Below, in pieces: positions 1 to 4,839 of a stretch of 6,523 nt of DNA (the first letter of the stretch is position 1; each line of letters starts with the position of its first letter). Both the position numbers and the translations under genes were made by a program. Under the pieces are notes generated by a model that worked only from the letters and a program-made list of their open reading frames with translations, had not been told where the DNA came from and made no database searches. The DNA comes from an uncultured Clostridia bacterium (GTDB lineage Bacteria; Bacillota; Clostridia; Christensenellales; Pumilibacteraceae). The stretch spans positions 1-6,523 of the forward strand of contig CAKQVV010000093.1 of the NCBI GenBank assembly GCA_934277845.1. The letters run 5' to 3'.

Positions 1-100
1 GTCTGAGATCGCCCATAATGTTATCCTTCTGGCACTTTCTCTTAAAACGCTTGAGCGCGCTTTCCAAAGACTCGTTCTCGCCGACTTTGATTGCGGACAT
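1..100 (-). CDS. rpsU: 30S ribosomal protein S21 (partial, C-terminus outside window)
   Basis: This is the start of S21, a small basic protein of the 30S subunit. The ATG lies at 100-98 and 33 complete codons are visible before the window edge. The translation begins MSAIKVGENESLESALKRF and continues with a lysine/arginine-rich stretch (KRFKRKCQK), which is the recognisable S21 N-terminal signature (family: about 57-60 residues). The start is supported by a strong Shine-Dalgarno sequence, AAAGGTGG (115-108), 7 nt upstream. A consensus sigma-A promoter at 146-174 predicts a leader of about 40 nt, so the gene can be transcribed independently of hinT upstream. The remaining roughly 25 residues are beyond position 1, so integrity cannot be judged. 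S21 acts in the small subunit near the 3' end of 16S rRNA (family knowledge). Confidence 0.95.
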   Translation of the reverse strand, partial: MSAIKVGENESLESALKRFKRKCQKDNIMGDLR

Positions 101-145
101 GTTTACACCACCTTTGTTCTCTACCGAACCTTGATTAGCCTAGTT

Positions 146-174
146 ATTGTATCAAATCAAAACGAGTTTGTCAA
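146..174 (-). promoter_or_regulatory. Consensus sigma-A promoter of rpsU
   Basis: On the minus strand a perfect -35 box TTGACA (174-169) is followed by a 17-nt spacer and the -10 box TACAAT (151-146), one mismatch from TATAAT. Transcription would begin near the G residues at 140-139, leaving an untranslated leader of about 40 nt that ends in the strong ribosome binding site of rpsU. Such a strong promoter fits the high demand for a ribosomal protein. Confidence 0.88.
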
Positions 175-179
175 CGATT

Positions 180-228
180 TTTGCCGCTTGAACGAATATA
201 TATTTTCTATTTAACTCTATGCGGCAAA
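180..228. repeat. 8-bp inverted repeat with AT-rich loop upstream of rpsU promoter
   Basis: TTTGCCGC (180-187) and GCGGCAAA (221-228) are perfect inverted copies separated by 33 nt of AT-rich sequence. The element sits between the hinT stop and the rpsU promoter. It lacks a T-tract directly after the second arm in the minus-strand direction (A residues follow instead), so it is not a typical Rho-independent terminator. A second short pair, GAACG (minus strand, 233-229) with CGTTC (194-190), interleaves with the first arms. Role unknown: it could be a weak transcript 3'-end structure, a protein site or chance. Confidence 0.45.
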
Positions 229-260
229 CGTTCGGTCGACGCGTAGCGGAAAACTTACTG

Positions 261-602
261 TCAAAGTTTCGGAAAGTCCATTTTCTGTCCGCCGAGAACG
301 TGAACGTGCAGATGATGCACGGTTTGCCCCGCGTCGTCGCCCTGATTGATAACGAGACGATAACCGCCGCCAAGCCCCAGCGACGGTGCGAGTCCGGATA
401 ACGTCTTTAAGCATTTAGCAAGATTTGCCGCGTCCTCATCCGTCATGTCCGCAAGCAATTTGTAATGCTTTTTCGGAATCATAAGGTAATGTTTTTCGGC
501 TTTCGGCTCAATGTCGGCGATAATAAACATAAGTTCGTCCTCGTAATACTTTTTCGAGGGGATTTCGCCGCGTTCGATTTTACAGAATACGCAATCGTTC
601 AT
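261..602 (-). CDS. hinT: HIT-family nucleotide-binding hydrolase (HinT/Hit-like)
   Basis: The 113-residue product is a complete histidine-triad protein, the usual length for the Hint branch. The signature H-L-H-V-H-V-L lies at residues 97-103 (triad H97, H99, H101, preceded by an extra H96), with VINQGDDAGQTV just before it supplying the conserved Asn (N86). The N-terminus CVFCKI gives a CxxC pair (C4, C7), which with H46 of IPKKH and a triad-region histidine matches the zinc-binding subset of HIT proteins. Family members hydrolyse adenosine phosphoramidates or related AMP-linked substrates in the cytosol; the natural substrate here is not known. The ATG (602-600) overlaps the mtaB stop TGA as ATGA and has AAAAGGAG (core 616-613) 10 nt upstream, so it is translated as the last gene of the prmA unit. 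The stop is TGA at 263-261. No clear terminator follows. HIT membership is secure; the symbol is the general one. Confidence 0.93.
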   Translation of the reverse strand: MNDCVFCKIERGEIPSKKYYEDELMFIIADIEPKAEKHYLMIPKKHYKLLADMTDEDAANLAKCLKTLSGLAPSLGLGGGYRLVINQGDDAGQTVHHLHVHVLGGQKMDFPKL

Positions 603-1846
603 TGTATGGTTTCTCCTTTTACTCCGTCGCGGAAAAGCGACGTTATTTTTTGTTTTACGAAAGTTCCGGGCACCGCGTCCGAATATACTCTGACATAATC
701 CGAAGCGAAACCCGCTCCGAAGCCGTCGATCTCTTCTTCGACGTAAACTTCTTTGACTTTGTCTATCTGCTTTGTTAAAAATTCGGTTTTCAGTTCTTCG
801 CTGACTTTACGGAGCCGTGCCGCGCGCTCGGTCATAATGTCGGGATCGACTTGCTTCATTTTTGCGGCAACTGTTCCTTTTCTCGCGCTGTAAGGAAAGA
901 CGTGTAACCACGCAAAACCGACGCGCCTGCAAACTCGGATCGTGTCCTCGAATTCTTCGTCGGTTTCGCCCGGAAAGCCAACTATTACGTCGGTGGTAAT
1001 GCCTGCGTCGGGAAAACAGCGTTTTATCAAATCGCACTTTTCAATAAAAAACTCGGCCGTATACTTTCTGTTCATTCTGCGAAGAACGCTGTCGCTTCCG
1101 CTCTGCATCGACAAATGAACGGAATCACACCAGTCGCCGTTTTTCATTTCTTCGAGCAACTTTTCGTCCACTACCGTACACTCGAGCGAACCGAAACGTT
1201 TTCTTACCGGCACAGCGGAAAGCGCATGAACGAGATCGAAGAGCGTAAGTCCTATGTCCGAGCCGTAATCGGAAACGTTGATGCCCGTCACGACGATCTC
1301 GTGAGTTTTCATTGCCATCTCGTTCGCCTCTTTTACTATGCTTTCGAGCGATCTGGATCTGCTCCTGCCTCTTAAATACGGAATGATACAATACGAACAG
1401 AAATTGTCGCAACCGTCCTGAACTTTAATATATCCGCGTGTTTTCGTGAGTTCGCCGTAGAGATCGTCCTCATAACTTTTGGGCGGTTCATGCACTAAAT
1501 CACCCTGTACTATGTCTGACATAATACTATCGATAAGCGACATTTTTCCGCTAGTACCGCCGATAATCGTCACATTAGGCTTGTTTTTATATGGCTTAGG
1601 ATCGTTTTGTGAACTACATCCGCAAATAGCGACTTTTGCGTCGGGATTGAGTTTCAGTACGCGCGCCACGGTCTGACGGGACTTTCTATCCGCTTCTCCG
1701 GTAACCGAGCAGGTGTTTATTATGTAGTAATCGGCTTTTTCGAGTTTGTCCGTCGCCTCGAATCCGCGTTTTTCGAGTTCTTTTATCAGTGACTGACCCT
1801 CATATTGATTTACTCTGCAGCCGAGCGAAAATACGACGAATTTCAT
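599..1846 (-). CDS. mtaB: tRNA (N6-L-threonylcarbamoyladenosine(37)-C2)-methylthiotransferase MtaB
   Basis: This radical-SAM enzyme of 415 residues adds a methylthio group to t6A37 of ANN-decoding tRNAs, giving ms2t6A. The N-terminal methylthiotransferase domain shows SLGCRVNQYEGQ (C10), NTCSVTGEADRKSRQ (C46) and ICGCSSQ (C77, with an extra C75), the ligands of the auxiliary 4Fe-4S cluster. The radical-SAM motif CxxxCxxC is C146, C150, C153, followed by IIPYLRGRSRSR. Further landmarks are QSGSDSVLRRMNRKYT (248-263) and DVIVGFPGET (286-295). The last 60 or so residues look like a TRAM RNA-binding domain. It is somewhat shorter than Bacillus YqeV (about 450). The ADRKSRQ block and the RRMNRKYT block favour MtaB over MiaB, as does synteny. 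The start at 1846 overlaps the rsmE stop (ATGA) and has GGAG (1859-1856) 9 nt upstream. An in-frame Met at 2035 would run through rsmE and adds 63 residues unlike the family, so it is rejected. Confidence 0.95.
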   Translation of the reverse strand: MKFVVFSLGCRVNQYEGQSLIKELEKRGFEATDKLEKADYYIINTCSVTGEADRKSRQTVARVLKLNPDAKVAICGCSSQNDPKPYKNKPNVTIIGGTSGKMSLIDSIMSDIVQGDLVHEPPKSYEDDLYGELTKTRGYIKVQDGCDNFCSYCIIPYLRGRSRSRSLESIVKEANEMAMKTHEIVVTGINVSDYGSDIGLTLFDLVHALSAVPVRKRFGSLECTVVDEKLLEEMKNGDWCDSVHLSMQSGSDSVLRRMNRKYTAEFFIEKCDLIKRCFPDAGITTDVIVGFPGETDEEFEDTIRVCRRVGFAWLHVFPYSARKGTVAAKMKQVDPDIMTERAARLRKVSEELKTEFLTKQIDKVKEVYVEEEIDGFGAGFASDYVRVYSDAVPGTFVKQKITSLFRDGVKGETIQ

Positions 1847-2568
1847 TTGTTTCTTCTCCACTCGCCGAACGCATACATTACGACCGAAACTACGGAAACG
1901 CATGCCGTGTCGGCACGAAGTATGCGCTCGCCCAGTGTAACGCTGTCGCCCGCAATGTTTCTTATTTTTTCCGCTTCCGTTTTTGAAAAACCGCCCTCGG
2001 GACCGATGACTATTGCTGTTTTTCCTTTTACGCAACCATCCAAAAACTTATCGAGAGGCAATTCTTCTTCCTGTTCGTAAGGAAAAACGATCGTATCGTA
2101 CACTTGCAGTAAATCTAACAAATCATTAAATTCAACAACGTTTTGAACAGGCGGAACGACTCCGCGTCCGCTTTGTTTAGCCGCTTCCAACGCAATGCGT
2201 GCGAGACGTTCGATCTTGACGGATTCACGCGTCACAGCACTGAAATCCGATATAAACGGCACAAAATCTTTCACGCCGAGTTCGGTACATTTTTGCACGA
2301 CGTAATCGTTTTTATCGCCCTTGAGCGCGCCGAAAAACAGCGTTATATCCGTACTCGGTTCCGCCGTCGAACGCACTTTGCCGATAATTTCTGCCACTGT
2401 GGCATTCTTCGTCATTTCGCGAATAATCGCCGTGTAGTCCACACCAGCCGCACATACCGTGATTTCATCGCCTTTACGCATGCGTAGCGAATACGCTATA
2501 TGCTTGTGATCGTCACCTGTCAGCGTTATCAAATCGCTGTCAACTTTATCGAGAAACAGTTTTCGCAT
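1843..2568 (-). CDS. rsmE: 16S rRNA (uracil(1498)-N3)-methyltransferase RsmE
   Basis: The 241-residue product is a full-length RsmE, a SPOUT-class methyltransferase that uses S-adenosylmethionine to methylate N3 of U1498 in 16S rRNA. The N-terminal PUA-like part carries HKHIAYSLRMRKGDEI (21-36). The catalytic part shows KGDKNDYVVQKCTELGV (83-99), EAAKQSGRGVVPPV (128-141), the glycine-rich GPEGGFSKTEAE (189-200) and the knot signature LGERILRADTA (212-222). The last has Asp where Glu is more usual (RILRxETA), a conservative change. The ATG at 2568 shares its A with the prmA stop (TAATG) and has GGAG (2582-2579) 10 nt upstream. The stop TGA at 1845-1843 overlaps the mtaB start, so the gene is held between two coupled neighbours. 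Confidence 0.95.
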   Translation of the reverse strand: MRKLFLDKVDSDLITLTGDDHKHIAYSLRMRKGDEITVCAAGVDYTAIIREMTKNATVAEIIGKVRSTAEPSTDITLFFGALKGDKNDYVVQKCTELGVKDFVPFISDFSAVTRESVKIERLARIALEAAKQSGRGVVPPVQNVVEFNDLLDLLQVYDTIVFPYEQEEELPLDKFLDGCVKGKTAIVIGPEGGFSKTEAEKIRNIAGDSVTLGERILRADTACVSVVSVVMYAFGEWRRNK

Positions 2569-3497
2569 TACGCTTTCTCTCCGTTCTTTTTAAAAAGCAT
2601 TGCATTCCATTCGCCGCGGTTCACGGCATCGATCACGACAAATCCGTCAAAATACGCCGCCTTCACTTCGCTTACCCTTGCATTGATTATACCGCTGATT
2701 ACGGCATAACCGCCGGATTTCAAAGCCTCGCCGAGTTGACCTTTTAATCTTATCAGCACGTCTGCGGTGATGTTTGCAATGACAATATCGGCTTTGACGG
2801 ATCCGGTGTCGAGATCTCCGCAAACCGTTTTACACTTGCTTTCAACATTATTAAGTTTAATATTTGCGGCGGAAGCCTCTATCGCCTGCGGATCGATGTC
2901 GGATAACATAACTTCCTTTGCCCCGAGTTTTGCCGCGGTTATGCCGAGTATGCCGCTACCGCATCCCATGTCCAACACGACTTTACCTTCAAAATCGAGT
3001 TTTTGCATCAGAAACACACAAGCCGACGTCGTTTCGTGATTGCCTGTACCGAACGCCATTCCGGGTTCGATAAACACGGGGATTTCTCTGTTGTCGGGCG
3101 CGGACTGCCACGCAGGGACTATTACGACTTTGCCGATTTCGATTGGCGAATAATATTTTCTCCATTCGTTCTCCCAGTCGGCCGAATCGATACCGGTCAC
3201 GGAAACTTCCAGACTTCCCGTCGGAAACGCGGAGTTTTTCTTTAATTCGTCGAGCACGACTTGAATGCCGGTCGTATCGAAACCGACAGGGAAAAAACCG
3301 CTGACGAGCGCCTTGTTATCGCTCGCGCGCAGCAAACTTTCGTCAACGTAGTCCCAGTTGAGTCTTTTTTCTATAAGTTCGCGTATATCCGCGTCGTCTT
3401 TAATGAGCACGCCTTCACTGCCTGCGTCGTAAAGCACCATCGCTACTAGTTCGCTGCACTCGCCCGTCGTGGATACCGTGACTTGTAACCATTCCAT
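2568..3497 (-). CDS. prmA: Ribosomal protein L11 methyltransferase PrmA
   Basis: This 309-residue enzyme methylates amino groups of ribosomal protein L11 with S-adenosylmethionine. The N-terminal substrate-recognition domain begins MEWLQVTV. The linker region holds DWENEWRKYYSP (107-118) and the family signature EPGMAFGTGNHETT (144-157). The Rossmann-fold SAM site is VLDMGCGSGILGI (174-186) with the acidic motif SDIDPQAIEA (199-208), and ANITADVL (241-248) corresponds to the catalytic-loop motif of class I methyltransferases. Length and order match the family. The start at 3497 has GGAG (3510-3507) 9 nt upstream. An earlier in-frame Met at 3575 lies upstream of the -35 box of the promoter at 3528-3556 and would add 26 residues unlike the family, so it is rejected. 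It is the first gene of the prmA-rsmE-mtaB-hinT unit, separated from dnaJ by a terminator. Confidence 0.95.
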   Translation of the reverse strand: MEWLQVTVSTTGECSELVAMVLYDAGSEGVLIKDDADIRELIEKRLNWDYVDESLLRASDNKALVSGFFPVGFDTTGIQVVLDELKKNSAFPTGSLEVSVTGIDSADWENEWRKYYSPIEIGKVVIVPAWQSAPDNREIPVFIEPGMAFGTGNHETTSACVFLMQKLDFEGKVVLDMGCGSGILGITAAKLGAKEVMLSDIDPQAIEASAANIKLNNVESKCKTVCGDLDTGSVKADIVIANITADVLIRLKGQLGEALKSGGYAVISGIINARVSEVKAAYFDGFVVIDAVNRGEWNAMLFKKNGEKA

Positions 3498-3527
3498 AAA
3501 GTATATCTCCGCAGTTATTTCGATACA

Positions 3528-3556
3528 ATTGTAGCATTTTTTCGATATAAAGTCAA
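3528..3556 (-). promoter_or_regulatory. Sigma-A promoter driving prmA-rsmE-mtaB-hinT
   Basis: On the minus strand TTGACT (3556-3551) is followed by a 17-nt A/T-rich spacer and TACAAT (3533-3528). The predicted start of transcription near 3521 gives a leader of about 24 nt to the prmA ATG at 3497, enough for its GGAG site. The promoter lies downstream of the dnaJ terminator, so it can uncouple the methyltransferase genes from heat-shock control. The -10 box is half of a 10-bp palindrome, TACAATTGTA (3524-3533). Confidence 0.85.
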
Positions 3557-3587
3557 CGAAACGACAATAACGCACGGTTTTAAGCCG

Positions 3588-3622
3588 AAAAAAACAGCCG
3601 TTCTTTTCAGAAACGACTGTTT
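3588..3622 (-). terminator. Rho-independent terminator of the dnaK-dnaJ unit
   Basis: On the minus strand AAACAGTCGTTTCT (3622-3609) pairs with AGAACGGCTGTTT (ending near 3592) around a GAAA-type loop. The stem has about 13 pairs with one G-U wobble and one bulged T. It runs directly into seven T residues (3594-3588). The element begins 52 nt after the dnaJ stop, where the end of the chaperone transcript is expected. Confidence 0.85.
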
Positions 3623-3674
3623 CGTTCGTTTGATTTTTTCGGACTAGATCCGTCTTTCACAATAAGTCCGCGCG

Positions 3675-4802
3675 CTACTTGAACGCTTTTTTGTTGAATA
3701 CCTTTACTTCGTCAAACTGCTCGGGTTTCAGGTCGGCTTCGAGAGCCTTGATTTTCGCCTTCTGATCTTTCGTAAGTTTCTTCGGAAGATCAACTACCAC
3801 TGTTACGTACATGTCGCCGGTACCACGTTTAGTGGTAATTCCGCGACCTTTGAGTTTAAGTACCGTGCCGCTCTTGACGCCTTCGCTGAGCCCGAATTCG
3901 AGTTCGGTGCCTTTCAGCGTCGGTACTTTGACTTTTTCGCCGAGAGCCGCCTGAATAAACGTAACGGGCAACTCGACGTAAAGATCGTTTCCGGAACGCT
4001 TGAATACTTTATGCGGTAAAACGTTGATAATCAGTTGCAGATTTCCGGGTGTGCCGCCGACGACTTTTTCGCCTTCGCCGCGCACCGTCATTACCTGACC
4101 GGTTTCCACGCCCGCCGGGATATTCACTTTAAGCGTGACGTTCTTTCTTGTCATTCCTCTGCCGCCGCAATCGGGGCAGGTTTCTTCTATAATCTTTCCC
4201 GTACCTCTGCACGAGGGACAAACACGTTCGCTGACGACACGACCGAACGGTGTTTCCTGAGCCTGCTTTACCCGTCCGCTTCCGCCGCAAGTACCACACT
4301 GCTTGAATTTTGTGCCGTCCTTCGCACCGGTTCCGTTGCAGGTTTTACAAGGTTCTTTACGCGTGATCGTGACCTCTTTTTGTGCACCGAATGCTGCTTC
4401 CTCAAACGCAAGCGTAACATTCACGGTAATATCGTCACCGAAATTTTCGGCTGCTCTGCCGCTACTCCCGGAGCCGCTGCCGCCGCCGAACATATCGAAT
4501 ATGCTGTCGAAAATACTGCCGCTGCCGCCGCCGAAACCGGAGAAACCCGAGAATCCTGAAAATCCGCCGCTGCCGCCGCCGAAGTCCCCGAAAGGACTCG
4601 GATTGTCGTAAGCGGCACGTTTTTGCGGATCGGACAATGTTTCGTAAGCCTCGGAAATTTCCTTGAACTTATTCGCTGCCGCCTCGTCACCGGGGTGCAG
4701 GTCGGGATGATATTGACGAGCGAGTTTCCTGTATGCGGACTTTATCTCGTCCTGACTCGCATCTTTACTCACCCCGAGCACTTCGTAAAATGATTTAGCC
4801 AT
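3675..4802 (-). CDS. dnaJ: Molecular chaperone DnaJ (Hsp40, type I)
   Basis: The 375-residue product is a complete type I Hsp40, which delivers unfolded clients to DnaK and stimulates its ATPase. The J domain (about 4-67) contains the essential HPD at residues 32-34. A Gly/Phe and Gly/Ser-rich linker follows (about 71-117), including a short FSG triplet repeat at 81-89. The zinc-binding region has four CxxCxGxG-type repeats at C152/C155, C169/C172, C195/C198 and C209/C212, and all eight cysteines are present. The C-terminal substrate-binding and dimerisation domains run from about 220 to the end, with the family blocks GRGITTKRGTGDMYV (319-333) and VVVDLP. The ATG at 4802 has GGGAG a few nt upstream (CGGGAGAGATA) and lies 27 nt after the dnaK stop, so both are on one transcript. 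The stop is TAG (3677-3675), and the terminator at 3588-3622 follows. Confidence 0.97.
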   Translation of the reverse strand: MAKSFYEVLGVSKDASQDEIKSAYRKLARQYHPDLHPGDEAAANKFKEISEAYETLSDPQKRAAYDNPSPFGDFGGGSGGFSGFSGFSGFGGGSGSIFDSIFDMFGGGSGSGSSGRAAENFGDDITVNVTLAFEEAAFGAQKEVTITRKEPCKTCNGTGAKDGTKFKQCGTCGGSGRVKQAQETPFGRVVSERVCPSCRGTGKIIEETCPDCGGRGMTRKNVTLKVNIPAGVETGQVMTVRGEGEKVVGGTPGNLQLIINVLPHKVFKRSGNDLYVELPVTFIQAALGEKVKVPTLKGTELEFGLSEGVKSGTVLKLKGRGITTKRGTGDMYVTVVVDLPKKLTKDQKAKIKALEADLKPEQFDEVKVFNKKAFK

Positions 4803-4822
4803 TATCTCTCCCGTTTGCGGAC

Positions 4823-4839
4823 AGAGGTATTACACCTCT
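4823..4839 (-). other. Small hairpin spanning the dnaK stop codon
   Basis: AGAGGT (4823-4828) and ACCTCT (4834-4839) form a perfect 6-bp inverted repeat around a 5-nt loop. The dnaK stop TAA (4832-4830) lies in the loop. No T-tract follows, so it is not a terminator. It could affect mRNA stability or the DnaK:DnaJ ratio, but a stem this short can arise by chance. Confidence 0.35.

Noticed and set aside
1847..2035. N-terminal extension of mtaB to a Met at 2035
   Set aside because: The extra 63 residues are rsmE read in another frame. The start at 1846 has a GGAG site, the ATGA overlap and the family N-terminus MKFVVFSLGC.
3498..3575. N-terminal extension of prmA to a Met at 3575
   Set aside because: That Met lies upstream of the predicted promoter, the 26 added residues do not resemble the family, and the start at 3497 has a good ribosome binding site.
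3640..3670. CGGACT/AGTCCG inverted repeat after the dnaJ stop as a second terminator
   Set aside because: The stem is only 6 bp with a 19-nt loop and is followed by A residues, not T, on the transcribed strand. The hairpin at 3588-3622 is far stronger.
4035..4559. Plus-strand open frame of 174 residues antisense to dnaJ
   Set aside because: It lies entirely within dnaJ, mirrors the Gly/Ser-rich and Cys-rich codons as Ala/Thr/Pro-rich sequence, shows no recognisable domain and is a shadow of a certain gene.
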